Notes: generated by a model from the sequence alone, not told the origin. DNA of 64,000 bases from Erinaceus europaeus (GCF_950295315.1 NC_080170.1:94472054-94536053); one strand, 5' to 3'; shown: positions 1 to 14,300, counted from the first letter of the stretch. Program-made: numbers and translations.

Positions 1-585
1 TCAGAAACAGACTTGGAAAAGGCACACGATATAGCGATTACTAGACATGGATTTTTATCACAGAACCTATAATTCTGCCTTTTTTTTTTTGGTGGGGATA
101 TGTCCCTGCACTAAAAGCAAAGCTGCTGGTTCTGAGGGTAAAGGAAACTGGATTTTCTCCTCCAATCAATGTAGTTTACTGGTAGTAGGATGAATGTTGT
201 ATAGCTTTCCCTTCCCAGTAATGCATTTATTTCACTGTGTAACAGACAGTTTACGTTAAGAATCAGTGGTACTTTCCCTAAATGGCAGTACGTAGACTCA
301 AGTATTCCACATCCCTTGCTTTCTTCCAGGAACTTGAGTTGTGTTAGTACTTAGGTTGTATGTAAATTATTCGTAGTTCTAAATCAGAGTTAGAGAAAGA
401 AGTTTTTGTTTGATTCATGATAGAAACTCTAGGGTTAGGAGTTCAATGAGATTTTCAGGATAATGTGATATGTTCTGAGCGCACTTTCAAACTAAGAAAA
501 AATAACCTTAAGGTTCTATTACAACTTTTGTGCACTTCCAGGTTCAACAGGACCCAGCCAGCCACAGAGCTGCATGTTTACCTAG
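1..585. other. Intron 1 sequence, nothing recognised
   Basis: No exon, no repeat I recognise and only short open frames. It is intron 1 of IFT57 by position. Confidence 0.5.
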
Positions 586-768
586 TCCTGTGTTTCTCAT
601 TATGGTCATCAGCATTAGCATCACCTGAAATGCATTTCCACAAACCCTTCCTTCCCTGGGTCTTCTGAATTAAAAACATTCTAGAGTGGGCTTGGAAGTT
701 TTAACTTTAGCCTGGTTTTCCATGTGATTGTGGTACATGCTAAAGTTTGAGAATTACTATCCTTGGTC
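586..768 (+). mobile_element. MER5-like hAT DNA transposon relic
   Basis: The left part resembles the TTTCTCA...CATCACCTG start, and the right part ends with AAAGTTTGAGAATTACTA, close to the MER5 terminal region with GAGAACCACTG. It is an old, non-coding hAT-Charlie type fragment. Confidence 0.6.
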
Positions 769-887
769 TAAATGTATCAGTATCCATTCCTCCATACTGG
801 AGTTAATAAGCCATAAAGAAGAGATGAATTGATAGCATTGGGTTTTTTTCCCCCCTTTTTTCCTTCCTCCTTCCCTTCCTTCATTTC

Positions 888-1058
888 TTCCTTTTTTTTT
901 TTTTAACTTATTTATTATGAGAGAGGGAGAATGAGAGGGAGATAGAAGACTAAAGCACTGTTTAGCAGGGTTTAAGGTGGTGTCAGGGATTGAACCTGGG
1001 ACCTTTGGGACCTTAGGCATGCAAGTAGTGTTATAGCAGGTTGATCTGGCTCCTGAGC
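888..1058 (-). mobile_element. tRNA-type SINE, old subfamily, reverse
   Basis: A T-rich tail (revcomp A-tail) is followed by GAGAGGGAGA-rich sequence, then GATTGAACCTGGGACC, which is the reverse of a degenerate B box. The head lies near 1050. It is divergent from the young SINEs elsewhere. Confidence 0.65.
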
Positions 1059-1090
1059 CAGCAGATTTTTTTTTTTGAAAGAACTGAATA

Positions 1091-1111
1091 TATGTGTGTG
1101 TGTGTGTGTGT
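1091..1111 (+). repeat. (TG)n microsatellite
   Basis: About ten TG units at the edge of the SINE at 888-1058. Confidence 0.9.
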
Positions 1112-1399
1112 AAAGGTTTTATGACTTTCTTTCCATCTTTCTATTATATTTCAAAATACTTGTACTGAAACTGAATGAAGTTTGTGAAACATGAAAGAGA
1201 AGATTCTTAAGGAAAATAGAATATATTATAAACACAGATGCTACACATAAGAAAACACCTTTGATCATATGACTTAAATATTATTGTTACCATGTTCAGA
1301 TATAAATCCTGTTAACCCTTCTCCCTCCCAAAAGGACTGTTTTAGGTAGACTAGGGAATTTGACAACGTCAATAGATGTTTCCTAGGTAGGTATTACTA

Positions 1400-1572
1400 A
1401 GTGGTTCTGAATCCTGGCTGAGCCTCAGAATTATCAAGGAGTCTCTTGAAGTGCAGCAATACTGGGCTTTCTTTTCCCAGTCAATTCATGAAAGAAGAAG
1501 CAACATTTGTTTCCAGTATCAACAGTTTCAAACACTTCTCAGGTGATTCAGATAGGCAGCCTAAGTGAAAAC
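1400..1572 (+). mobile_element. MER5-like hAT relic
   Basis: It begins GTGGTTCTGAATCCTGGCTG and contains CAGGTGATTC near the end, the hallmark layout of MER5-class non-autonomous hAT elements. Strongly diverged. Confidence 0.55.
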
Positions 1573-1612
1573 AAATATAATATTCAAATTCACTAATGGA
1601 ACCTCTGAAATT

Positions 1613-1766
1613 GGTGCTGGAGAGACAGCATAATGGTTATGCAAAAAACTTTAATGCCTGAGGCTTCTAGGTCTCAAATTCAGTGCTCAGCACTACTTAA
1701 ATCAGAGCTGAGCAGTGAGTGCTCTGATCTTCCTGTGTCTCTGTCATTAAAATAACCAAATACAAT
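1613..1766 (+). mobile_element. Short tRNA-type SINE, old subfamily
   Basis: The head TGGAGAGACAGCATAATGGT-TATGC resembles a tRNA A box. It has an internal AATTCAGTGCTCAG and ends in CTGTCATTAAAATAACCAAA. Related copies occur at 3023, 21988 and 40941. Confidence 0.65.
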
Positions 1767-2174
1767 TTCAAAGGAACCTTAGTACAATATATAAAATATA
1801 TCAGAAACATAAAGTGCACAGTGAATAATTGTTAAATTACTTGTTAAAACTGGAATTCTCTTAATTCCAAATTTTGGCAAAAAAAAAGTTTATGCACCTT
1901 TTTTAACGTGCCCTGAATTTTCTGGCTTTATGGTCTTTGACTTATTTTGTATGTATATAATGAGTACTAATAGTCCTAATCCTAATCTTGCTGATTAAAA
2001 AAAAAAGTAATGTGAGTGTTGTGAATTACTAGAAACTACAGAGTGTAGTTATCAGTGCCTTTGATTTTAGCAGTGAAAAACCAGATGTCCTTTGGCAGTT
2101 TTGGACTTAGCACCTTTAGTTACTATGAATTTACTTGTAATTATTTCATGTTTTCCTGTCTTGTTTTGAAACAG

Positions 2175-2337
2175 ACATTATTTTGCACTACCTACCAACC
2201 CTGGTGAACAGTTCTACATGTTTTGCACTTTGGCTGCATGGCTGATTAATAAAGCAGGACATCCGTTTGATCAGCCTCAAGAATATGATGACCCAAATGC
2301 AACAATATCTAACATATTATCTGAACTCCGATCATTT
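2175..2337 (+). CDS. IFT57: IFT57 coding exon 2
   Basis: 163 nt. The first base completes an Arg codon split with exon 1; 54 full codons follow ([16 protein letters not shown] ... ILSELRSF). The acceptor is TTGTTTTGAAACAG and the donor is GTAAGT, ending in phase 0. This part belongs to the N-terminal calponin-homology-like domain (NN-CH family) that in IFT57 mediates subunit contacts. The motif [14 protein letters not shown] is a signature I recognise from vertebrate IFT57. An open frame continues past the donor to 2412, but that is intron. Confidence 0.96.
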
Positions 2338-5300
2338 GTAAGTGTAAATAACTCTTATCTTCCTGCATGCTCTCCAGTTACAAATCTGAATGTTAGTTAC
2401 TTAATAGCATAAACTAGCCTTTTAGATGAATTCTCTGTGAATAACTGTAGGTTTATAAATACTTTTGTGGAATTATATCTGAACTTATTTTTAGGTAAAA
2501 CCTTTTCAAAATAGTTGGTAAAGTATTACTACATTTCTAAAAATGTTCAGCGTAGTCTTTTTATATCTCAAAGTAATAATATTATTTCATAGTCTTTCTT
2601 TGTCTTAGGCAACTGTATTGATGCCTATTTTTCCTACAAAACGATTTGAAAATAAAAAGCTAAGAACTTGAGACACTTTGTATGTGAAAGGGAACTTATA
2701 TTTAATAGTCCATGATAGCAGTTGAACTTTTCATTTTTGACTTTTTCTGGGGATAAGCAGTAAGAATTTTGGCACCCATGTTATTAATTTTTGACAAGTG
2801 AACCACTCTGTCCTTCACAGTTGTTTAACGATATGATACTCAGCTAGTAATTTTATTTTCCACCCTAACAAGATCAGTGATTTGTTCTGCTGTCATGAGG
2901 TTATTGCCTTTTCAATTGATACTTCTGACAATAAAATGTCTTTATTTTTCATGTCTCAATAGATTTTCTAAAAGATTAAAGATGTAAATTTCTAAGAGGT
3001 GAGGTTAAAAAAAAAAAGTTGTTGGGGGGGGCGGGGATAGATAGCATAGTGGTTATGCAAAGAGACTCATGCCTTAGGCCGAAATCCCAGGTTCAATCCC
3101 CTGACCACAATAAACCAGAGGTGTGCGGTACTCTGGTGTTCCTCTCTGTGTCTTTCTCTCTATGCATCTCTCTCAAAAATAAAATAAATAAAATACTTTA
3201 GAAAATAAATAAAATGTTAAAAAAAACTATCTAAAAAAAGTTGTTCTAAATCATAGTTGAACATTGAAATAGTAATACATTTATTTAGCAGGGTTTTGTT
3301 TAAAATGTTTTGACATTTCAAATTTAAATAGCAGTATCTTATTTATCTTTTGTATTTCAGGGTAGAACTGCAGATTTCCCTCCTTCAAAATTAAAGTCAG
3401 GTTATGGAGAGCATGTGTGCTATGTTCTTGACTGCCTAGCTGAAGAAACATTAAAATATATTGGTTTCACCTGGAAAAGGTAAAATTAACCCACTTGGCA
3501 ATAGTAATTTAATGTGCATAAGTTTTGTCTTCTAAGTGTTTTGACAGGTATTTTCTCTTAACTCTTCTAAACTGAAAAGGCAGTATAGACAAAATTGAAA
3601 TATCTTTTCCTTCAAAACCAAGTCTGATATTATTGTTTTCGTTTCCAGTTCAAAAACATAGTCATGAAAGATTTAACCGTGTCTATAATTATGCGGGAGA
3701 AGAGTACCTCTGAATACATTGATGTACATTTAGCTATAGAGTTCAGGGAAAGAGTAGAAATTACTATTGTACAGTAAGTAGAATTTTTTTCTTTTGCTTT
3801 TATTGACCAAGCCAAAAAAAAAATATACTGAAGAAGCCACTTTGATACTCTCTTAGACATTGCTAATTGGCTGCTTCTGCCTCTGACTTTACAGTGTCTT
3901 CTTTACATTATAATTTTATTTATTCCATGGTAGTAAAGCCATTTGTTTACAGGTGTGGCTTCCTAAAATTTATGGCATCTTCAAATGTATTCACTGGCAG
4001 TTAGCATAGTGCTTACTACAGCATAGATGCTCACTTAACTATTGGCTACAGGATAAAGGTATAAAATGTTCAGAAACTCAGTTTATTTAGATTAGAATCA
4101 CTATTTTTTTTTTTCCACCAAATCACTGTTCAGCTCTGGTTTATGGTGGTGCAGGGGGTTGGGGATTGGACCTAGGACTCCAGAGCCTCAAACATGATAT
4201 TCCCTTTGCATAACCATTGTGCCATCTACCCCTGCTCATTAATTCAATTTTGAAAGTAAGAATAAACCTGGAATTGTTCTTATTTCCTCTATTCAAATCA
4301 ATTTCTGTTTGATCAACAATATAAAAGTGAGAAACAAACTGTAGGAATATTAAAATTTTCAATTAAATCAAAGATACAAATATGGAAAAAGAAGTCTGTA
4401 AAGACTATTAAAATACCAAAGGGGTAAAATACTTGCATGAGAGAGAAAAACCTTGTGTATTTGATGTTAAGGCTATGATCCATACAAGAAAAGGTTGCCA
4501 AGCCTATGGAATAAGATTCATAATAGTCCTGAGTAGTAAGATTATAAATAAAAGACTAGGAAAAACATTTTAACAAGGCTATATAAAGCATTGATTTTTT
4601 TGTTTGTTTTATAATCAACACTAAATACAATAGTTTTGCTATTGTATTTACTGTGTAACATTTCTCAGTTTTCCACGCAACAGTACCCCCACTAGGTCCT
4701 CTGCCATCCTGTTCCAGGACCTGAACTACCCCCGCCAACCTCCCCAGAGTCTTTTACTTTGGTGCAATACACCAACTCCAGTCCAGGTTCTGCTCAGTGT
4801 TTTCTCTTCTGATCTTGTTGTTCAGTTTCTGCCTGAGAGTGAGATCATCCCATATTCATCCTTCTGTTTCTGACTTATTTCACTTAACGTGATTTCTTCA
4901 AGCTCCATCCAAGATGGGCTGAAAATTGTGAAGTCACCAACAGTAGCTGAGTAGTATTTCATTGTGTATATATACCACAGCTTGCTCAACCACTCATCTG
5001 TTGTTGGACACCTGGGTTGCTTCTAGGTTTTGACGATCACAAATTGTGCTGCTAAGAATATAGGTATACGAAGTCTTTTTGCATGAGTATGTTGGGTTCC
5101 ATAGGAGATATCCCCAGAAGAGGAATTGCAAAATCATAGGATAGGTCCATTTCTAGCCTTCTGAGAGTTCTCCAGACTGCTCTCCACAGGGGTTGGACCA
5201 ACTTACATCCCCACCAGCAGTGCAGGAAGGTTTCTTTGTTCTCACAACCTCTCTAGCATTTATTGCTGCTACCTTTTCTGTTGTATGACATTCTGACAGG

Positions 5301-8300
5301 AGTGAAGTGGTATCTCATTATTGTCTTTATTTGCATTTCTATGATAATGACTTTGAGCATTTTTTTCATGTTTGTCAGTCTTTCAGATCTCTTCTGTGGT
5401 GAATATTCTGTCCATGTCCTCTCCCCATTTTTGGATGTGATCATTTGTTGTTGTTGAGTTTGGCAAGCTCTTTATATATTTTGGTTATTAAACTCTTGTC
5501 TGATGTACTGCATGTAGAGATCTCCCCTTCTGTGAGGGGTCTCTTTGTTTGGATATTGGTTTCTTTTGCTGTGCAGAAGCTTTTTAACTTGATGTAGACC
5601 CATTAATTTATTTTTGTTTTAGTTTTCTTTGTAATTGGATTCGTTTCACTGAAGGTCTCTTTAAAATTTAGATGGAAAAGAGTTCTGTCTTTTCCTTTAA
5701 GTATCTGATAATTTCTGGTCTAACATCCAAGCGTTTGATCCACTTGGAATTTACTTTTGTATTCGATTCGAGCCCCTGGCAGGGGGGGTCCCTTCACAGG
5801 CAGTGAAGCAGGTCTGTAATGTGTCTGTGTCTTTCTCTCACCTTCTCTGTCTCCCCTCCTCTCTCAATTTCTCTCTGTCCTATCCAACAACAACAGCAAT
5901 GACAACAAGGACAACAAAATGGGGAAAATGGCCTCCAGTAGCAGTGGATTCAGTGCAGGCACTGAACCCCAGTGATAACCCTGGAGGCAAACAGAAAAAA
6001 AAAAGAGAGAAAGATGTGTATGTATTTTAATGTGGTCTAACACAGTGAAGAAAGTACAGTGACTCAAAATAATGCAAGTTTGTTCCACCTGTGTACATGT
6101 ATTTATTTTTAATTGGTGTGTTAATGGTTTACAGTTCACTTGTAGACACATGGCTATACTTACTTATCTCCCTGTGCATCATGCCTCAAGGTTCCCTCCA
6201 CCCCCTCCCTCACTCTCTCCTTTCCCAGAGTCCTTTACTTTGGGCTAATACATCACACTCAGTCCAGGTTTCACTTTGTAATTTCCCTCCCTGTCCTTAT
6301 TTATTGGAGAGAAATACTTTTTTTTTTACTTTGTTACTTTTTTTTTTTTTTTAATGTACACAATGATTTACGGAAAGGGGTGAAGAGAAAGAATAAGATC
6401 CAACATGGAGAGAAACCTTAGTTGTTGTCTAGTTTGTCCTTCCAAAATGTTTTGCTTAAGTAGTCATGTGGTATTAAATCTTACTATTTTAGGCCAACAT
6501 ATCCAGTAGAAGAACTAGAAGAAGAAACTGTTCCAGAAGATGATGTAGAATTAACATTAAATAAAGTNNNNNNNNNNNNNNNNNNNNNNNNNNNNNNNNN
6601 NNNNNNNNNNNNNNNNNNNNNNNNNNNNNNNNNNNNNNNNNNNNNNNNNNNNNNNNNNNNNNNNNNNNNNNNNNNNNNNNNNNNNNNNNNNNNNNNNNNN
6701 NNNNNNNNNNNNNNNNNNNNNNNNNNNNNNNNNNNNNNNNNNNNNNNNNNNNNNNNNNNNNNNNNNNAAACTTAACTATGTCATGTGTGCAAACCGAAAA
6801 ATAAAAAATACTAGTATGATAATATCAGAGGGGTTGTGGATGATTATTTCCTATGCATTGTATTCTCAAAATTTTAAATATGTAATTTTTAACAATAAAT
6901 ATTTTGCCATACAAAAATATATTTAAAAGGAGTACTATAAAGCTTATCAATAATAAAGTTAACTGTTTTATATTATATTTATCTTAATATTTATCAGTTT
7001 ATTCATTCTGTAGGTGTTTACTCCACACCTGTTACGTAACATTTTAAGACCCAGGTGGTACAGACTTGTGCAGAATCTCTGAGGCAGGGGGGAACATGAT
7101 TAAAGAGAGAAAAATTCATATGGCCAGAGCTTTTTAGCAATGGGAAGGATGCCTATATTAATTGGGAAGATAGACTGCATCTAGATAATTTAGATTATTT
7201 TCAGGAGTTTAGACATTTCCATGTGTGATCGCTCTTAACAGATCTGAAAAAACAAATTAAGTCCTCACATGTATTTCCTTATTTTCCTTATCTTGTCTTT
7301 GTAGTAACTTTATTCGTTTATCAGCAAATGCCTAATCCTAAAGCATCAACATGGTTTCAAAGACATATAAATCAAAACTGCCAGTCCAGAGAAAGGAAAG
7401 TATAAACACCTTCTAGTTAGAAAGAAAACTCTGAGGACAGAAACTAATTTTGCTCATATTTGTATCTTCAATTTATTGTGTAGTGAGTGCTGTGTTACAT
7501 AGTGGTATTCCTCAAAAGCTGACTGCAAAATCATCTGTCATCACATTGCTATGTATTTTTAGAAATTATAGCTAATTATCTTCTGAGAACCATTTAAAGT
7601 TCAAAATATTATTGCATATATGTAAAATAGAGACACAAACTAGAGAAGTCTTTTCCCACATTTCTTCCTGAGGTAAAAGACTTGTTGTAAAATGACCAAA
7701 GTGAAGGTCTTCCTCAAAGAGTTTGCCTCAATGGCTGTTTTTTCTCTTGCTTAGTGTTCTGAATTTGCTTTCTTCTTTCTCTCCTTCCTTCCTTCCTTCC
7801 TTCCTTCCTTCCTTCCTTCCTTCCTTCCTTCCTTCTTTCCTTCCTCCCTCCCTCCCTCCCTTCCTTCCTTCCTTCCTTCCTTCCTTCCTTCCTTCCTTCC
7901 TTCCTTCCTTCCTCCTTTCCTCATTTCTCCTTCTTTCCTTCCTTCTTTTTTTGTTATCCTCACTTATTCTAAGGGTCCCTCTCTTACTCTCTTTCCTCTT
8001 GTAAGGAGGACTGGATATGCCAGAATGCTGTTGGATGCTGGCATGTTACTTCATTTTGTTGTCAATTTGTGCAGTGGTCTAAAGATGGTAGAACTAATTT
8101 CTAATGGTGTTCTATAAATATTCAGAAAACTTTAGTCCATGACTGACCAACAGAGAAAGGTCTCATAGACAACTAAGGAAAAAAAAAGTATTGGCAGCAA
8201 TACAAAATATTCTCACTGCTGTGTGTAATGATTAGTCATTGACAATGAAAGAATTAAGGTACACATTAGGCAAAGATAAGTTAGGGAATCATTGAATACT

Positions 8301-11300
8301 TTCACATTACTGAGATTAGAATCCTCTTAGATCAAAAGTATGTTAGTTCTAAGTCATCTGTCCTCTTAATAATGTTTAGTAACTTTAATCTATCTACTAG
8401 TACCTTCTGTTAAACCTTTTTAATGTGTTTTGTCCAGTATAATTCAACAAGTTTTTATTGATTACCTGTTGAATGGTACTGATGAGGTTATTGTAAAAGC
8501 ACTATAAGCCTGACCACAGGCACTGAGTCATTGGCATTTCAATCATTGACTGTGGTTGTTAAAGAGACATGGAGATGCTTTTCAAAGTTGTGTGTATATA
8601 TCTATACTTAAGAGTTTGAAATGTAAAGTTTTGTCTGCACCCATGTCGTACGGCTCCCCCTGCTAAAAAGGTAAACATCACTTGATTATTTGAAATTTGC
8701 TTTTATATTGTTTTATATTTTGCCAACACGTTTCTAGTTCTCCAAAAATTAGCATAGTTCTCCTATCTAGTGTACCCCCTCCTCAGAGTTTCTGAGAAGG
8801 TCTATGGTGGAGCCTTAGAACCTTCATTCTAATAAGCTCAGAGCCACAGGTTAAGGATTGCTGTCTTGGGGCTTGGTGGTGATGCACCTGGTTGAGCACA
8901 CATAATACAGTATCCAAGGGCCCAGGTTCAAGTCCCAGGTCCCCACTTGCAGGAGGAAGCTTAGCAAGTGGTGAAGCAATGGTGCAGAAGTTTTGCTTAC
9001 CCTTTCTCTGTTTTCCCTTCTCTCTCTCAGTTACTCTCTGCCCAGTCACATTAACAATATTAGATAAATGATTTTAAAAAGCATGCTTGTCTTAGACTGG
9101 CAAAATAACTCACTTGGATAGTGTACAGCTTTGCCGTGTACTCGACATCAAGTTTTAGCCTGCTCCGCACTTCATTGAAGCAAGTCTCGAATTTGAGTTT
9201 TTACTCTCTCTCTTTCTTCTACTCTGTCTCTATCTAGAAATTTAAAAAAATAGTAAACAAATAATTGTTGTCTTACTACATCTAAATTCTTTTTTTTTAA
9301 TATTTATTTTATTTATTTATTCTCTTTTGTTGCCCTTGTTGTTTTATTGTTGTAGCTATTATTGTTGTTGTCGTTGTTGGATAGGACAGAGAGAAATGGA
9401 GAGAGGAGGAGAAGACAGAGAGGGGGAGAGAAAGATAGACACCTGCAGACCTGCTTCACCGCCTGTGAAGCGACTCCCTTGCAGGTGGGGAGCCGGGGTT
9501 CGAACTGGGATCCTTACGCCGGCCCTTGTGCTTTGCGCCACCTGCGCTTAACCCGCTGCGCTACAGCCCGACTCCCTAAATTCTTTTTTTTTTGTTTTAT
9601 TAAGAAATCTAGTTTCACACCAGTAGAAATATATTTATTGTATATATTTATTTATATTAAGTATATTTATTGTATATATTTATACAACTTACCATACCCA
9701 TCACCAAATATCTTGTGTCATCCCACCAACTGGAATCTATTTTCTTTCTCTCATCCTCCTTCTACTCCTTTCCTTTGATAAACACTTAGTTAGTATAGCT
9801 ATATAAGAGTTTGTTCATTGTTACTTTTTTTTTTTTTTTCCTCCTCCAGGGTTATTGCTGGGCTCGGTGCCTGCACCATGAATCCACCGCTCCTGGAGGC
9901 CATTTTTTTCCCCCCTTTTGTTGCCCTTGTTGTAGCTTCGTTGTGGTTATTATTATTGCCCTTGTTGACGCAATTCATTGTTGGATAGGACAGAGAGAAA
10001 TGGAGAGAGGAGGGGAAGACAGAGAAGGGGAGAGAAAGATAGACACCTGCAGACCTGCTTCACCGCCTGTGAAGCGACTCCCCTGCAGGTGGGGAGCCGG
10101 GGGCTCGAACCAGGATCCTTACGCCCATTCCTGCACTTTGCGCCACATGCGCTTAACCCACTGCGCCACCGCCCGACCCCCTCACTGTTACTTTTTTAAA
10201 GTTAATTTTTTTGTTATATATATTCCACAAATGAGTTAAGTCATGAAGTAGGGTTTTTTTTTTCCACTTCCAGTTCAGTTTTTTTTGTCCTAAATGAAAT
10301 AACATATTTTTAATGACTGAATTGTATTTTATCAACTATATGTCCCATAACTTCTTAGTGGGGCAAGACCAGTTCCAGTAATCTGCCATACATATAAATT
10401 CTTGATGTAAGTTTTATGTTTGAAATTTACCTGTAGAGATTTTGCATAACTCTGCATGTGGAAATGTTCACCAAACATCAACTATTTTTTATGTGACTAA
10501 ACTCCATTGATTTTCTTTATTTTAAAAAATATTTTAAAATTTATTAGATAGAGACAGAGAAATCAAGAAGGGAGGAGGGAAGAGATAGAGACACCTGCAG
10601 CACTGCTTCACCACTCACAAAGCTTTCCTTAGGAAGGTGGGGACCAGGGACTAGAACCTGGGTCTGTGCTCATTGTAGCATGTGTGCCCACCCAGGTACA
10701 ATACCAGCCATTGATTTTATTACCATGTCTTTAACCTTGTGATATTCCTATTAAATTTATTTTAACCACACTGTCTTTTGTTACCACAAAGAAATTTGAA
10801 GAGAAAGAGGAGCTCATATATTTTCCTGTATGCTCATAAAACCTGCTCAAATTCCATATTTATTGTATATTGGAACAGAGATTGCTGTTTACAGGGTTGC
10901 TTCTGACACTGGTATCTGTCTGAACTACCCTTTGCATAGTTGTTAAAAAAATACCAGATTAATGTCTTATTTTTTTGGCCACAGGGTTATCACTTATGAC
11001 TCCTCACCATGAGACTTTATTTATCCAATTATCTCTAGATAAAGAATGGGGAGGAAAAAGAGGAGAGACACCACAACACTGCCCCACTGCTTGAGAAACT
11101 CCCTCATGCAGGTGCTTTTGTGTTGTGGCTGAGGTTTCAAACCTCGGGCAAGCACTAGTGATAAGTCTGTTTCTACTGGGTGAGTTGTCTCCTGGCTCTA
11201 TGGCTCCACCAAGTTAACATCTTAAATACATATACTTTATAACTTTAAATATCTTTAAATAGATTTAGGGGCCATGAGCCAGGGAATACTGGCAAGCTGT

Positions 11301-14300
11301 TAAACTTGAGTTCATAAGAGATAAAATGTCAAAATGATGCATTAATGTAATTGGTTCCTGAAGCAGATGAGAATAATACGTGTCTTGTCAACCTCTCATT
11401 TTTATCTACTTGAGTCGTGTTTCTTGACATTTCTAGTAACTCCATCCACTGTGTCTTTCAGATATACCACTGAGACTGTTGTTTGCCTCTGTTCTTAGTT
11501 CTACAGCATTGACACCTTCCCTCCCCCCCCCCGTGTAACTAAAAAAGATCTTATTTTTATCTAAAAACTTCAGAAGACAGATAAACCATTAATAATATTA
11601 GATTCTACGTTGTACTGCTAGAGCTTTAAATATCTTTTCAAGCATCAATCTTAGTATGTTATATTAAACATATATTTTTAAAAATTAAAACCTTTATCAC
11701 TACTAACATTTTAAACATTTATTTTCTAAGGAGGAAGAGACAGACAATGAAGAAAACTTCATTGATCTCAACGTTTTAAAGGCTCAGACCTTTTACTTGG
11801 TAAGTTACATGGAATACTCACAGGACCAACAAGAAATCAGTACATTTTGCTGGAAATTGAAACAAGTAGAAACTATTGTTAGCTCTCATTCTAGGTGTCA
11901 TTAGAAAAGAAACACTCAAAGGTTTTCCTATGGATAACATGTTAAAATTATAGGAATATGATAGTAGAAAGTCGAGTCTTCCTTCTATAACATGGAAAAT
12001 CAACACAGCCCTTTTCAGGCAAACTGAACATTTATAATTAACTTGCCTAGTATTTTCTTTTTTTTTTTTTTTTTTGTGGAAACATGTAAATGTTTGGCTT
12101 CAAATTCTTTTCTTTTATAATGGCCCAATTTGGAATTGGTCTTGACTATCTCAGAGTATTGGGTTGTAAGAAAAGTTATGAAGCATTTTTGCATAAAAAA
12201 TATAGGAAAACATCATAACTTTTCTGACAGTCCAATACTTAAGTTGTAATTCTTTGAAATGAAATATTATTTTTTAAAATGTCATGTGTATCTTGGGTAG
12301 ATAAAAATTGCTAGAAGCCAGCTTTTGCTGTTTAAAACAGAAAATATATAAGAGAATTTATAAGAGAACCTATGCAATTTTATAAGTACGTAAGTAGATT
12401 TTGCATTTTCCTACATGTATGTTAAACTCAATATAATTATGCCAATAAAATGATACACTAAAGAATGTACATATGGAATATAATCTCATTCCTCCTTTAA
12501 TTTCTCTTGTCTAAATTCTGTAAACAACTTTAAACCCGGTTTTGTGTTCATATCATTACAACTTCTTTGGCTACTCACCCAGGGATGTTCTCTTCATCAT
12601 TTGCTGCCTGAGTATTGTCAGTCAACATTGGTTATTTATTTATTTATTTTTGCATTAGTTATTATTGTTAATGACAAGTATGTAATTTCCGGCCAATGGC
12701 AAATGTAATATACAGTGTAATGTTACAGATTTTAGTATTTACAAGGTGCTTGACCTTGGGAAAGTTACCAGAATCTGGGCCATATATTCTTCATCTGTAA
12801 AAAGAGAAATATTGTCATTTTATAAGTTATGGGAATTAAAAGAGTTACAGTGTATAAAGTGTTTATAATGATACCTGATACATAGAAAGTGCCCAATAAG
12901 TTTTATTTTTACAGAGATTTAAAAAACTATACTATTTATTCACCAGTCATAAAGATCACAGTGCAAGACCTAGGCCTGTACTGTGTCCTATATGAATCTC
13001 TTATTGGTATCATGGGGTTGTAAATACACAGATATCACAGAACAGAAGGAATAGCAAATTACCAGAAAAATGATTCCGATATGAAAAAACTTAGAATAAA
13101 GTAGTCTTTTGTACAAGCTCCTTGATAACAACAGGGATAACATGAGCATTTTTTTATATTTACAAAAACACTGAAGACATTAAACAAGTCATTCTTTTTT
13201 GTGTGTTTCTCCTTTTGGGAGAATTAACATTTTTTAAAATTTAATTTATTTATAAAATAGAAAATATTGACAAAACCATAGGATAAGAGAAGTAAAACTG
13301 CACACATTTCCCACCACCAAAGTTCTATATCCCACTCCCTCCACTGGAAGCTTTCCTATTCTTTCTCTCTGGGAGTATGGACCCAGGATCATTATGGGGT
13401 GTAGAAGGTGGAAGGACTGGCTTCTTTGCTGAACATGGACAATGACAGGTTGATCCATACTCCCAGCCTGTCTCTCTTTTTCAGTAGTGGGGCAGGGCTC
13501 TGGAGAGATGGGGTTCCAGGGTACATTGGTGAGGTTGTCTGCCCGGGGGAATCAGGTAGGAATCATGTAAGCATCTGCAACTTGGTGTCTAAAAAAGTAT
13601 TAAGATATAAAGAAAACTGTTTAATAATCTGGAACCTAAAGGCAAGAATATAGCAGATGAGATTTGGGGTCTCCATTTTGGGAAAAGTAGTAGGTTTATT
13701 TTAGTTATATTCCAAGGGGCCCATGACTTTATTAATTTTTGCCTGAGCCTGACAGCTAGCATGCAGGTGGGCCAAAAGTATTATCTGGGGAGATGGTGTC
13801 AGAGTTGGAATTAGGACTAGAAAACTGGATCAGGGAAGAGAGTAGCTCCCAAATATGGGAGAAAAAATAATTCTTTTTTTTTTATGAACATTTTATTAGT
13901 GATTTAATACTGATTTACAAAATTATAAGGTAACAAGGGTATGACTCCACACCATTCCCACCACCAGAGTTCTGTATCTTCATTTTCTCTATTGGAAGCT
14001 ACAGCAGTTCTAAAGGTTAACAATTATTTCTACAACTATCTGTATATATTTCCTCATGGTGCCATATTCAATTTTTTTCTAAGTCACACATATACCTATT
14101 ACTACATCCAAATGTCACTTTCATTTTTCTCTTTTCTCTCTGGTTCCTGATGGAACTGGAGTTCAGAGCCCTCTGTTCATCTTCCTCCTATTATTTCTTC
14201 CCCATGGGAGTAGGAACCAAAATTCTTAGGGTACAAAAAGTGGGAGCTCTGGTGTGTGTAACTGCTTCTCCACTGGAAATGGACGTTGGCAAGTTAATCT

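Noticed and set aside
2338..2412. Read-through of IFT57 exon 2 to a stop at 2412
   Set aside because: The GTAAGT donor at 2338 and perfect frame into exon 3 show it is intron.
3023..3067. Possible tRNA gene (A and B box present)
   Set aside because: It lacks a cloverleaf-capable 3' half and continues into SINE body and A-tail; it is a SINE head. The same applies to all other tRNA-like heads here.
7723..8004. Open frames of 70-93 codons on both strands
   Set aside because: They translate the (TTCC)n microsatellite and show only FLPS or GRKE-type low-complexity repeats.
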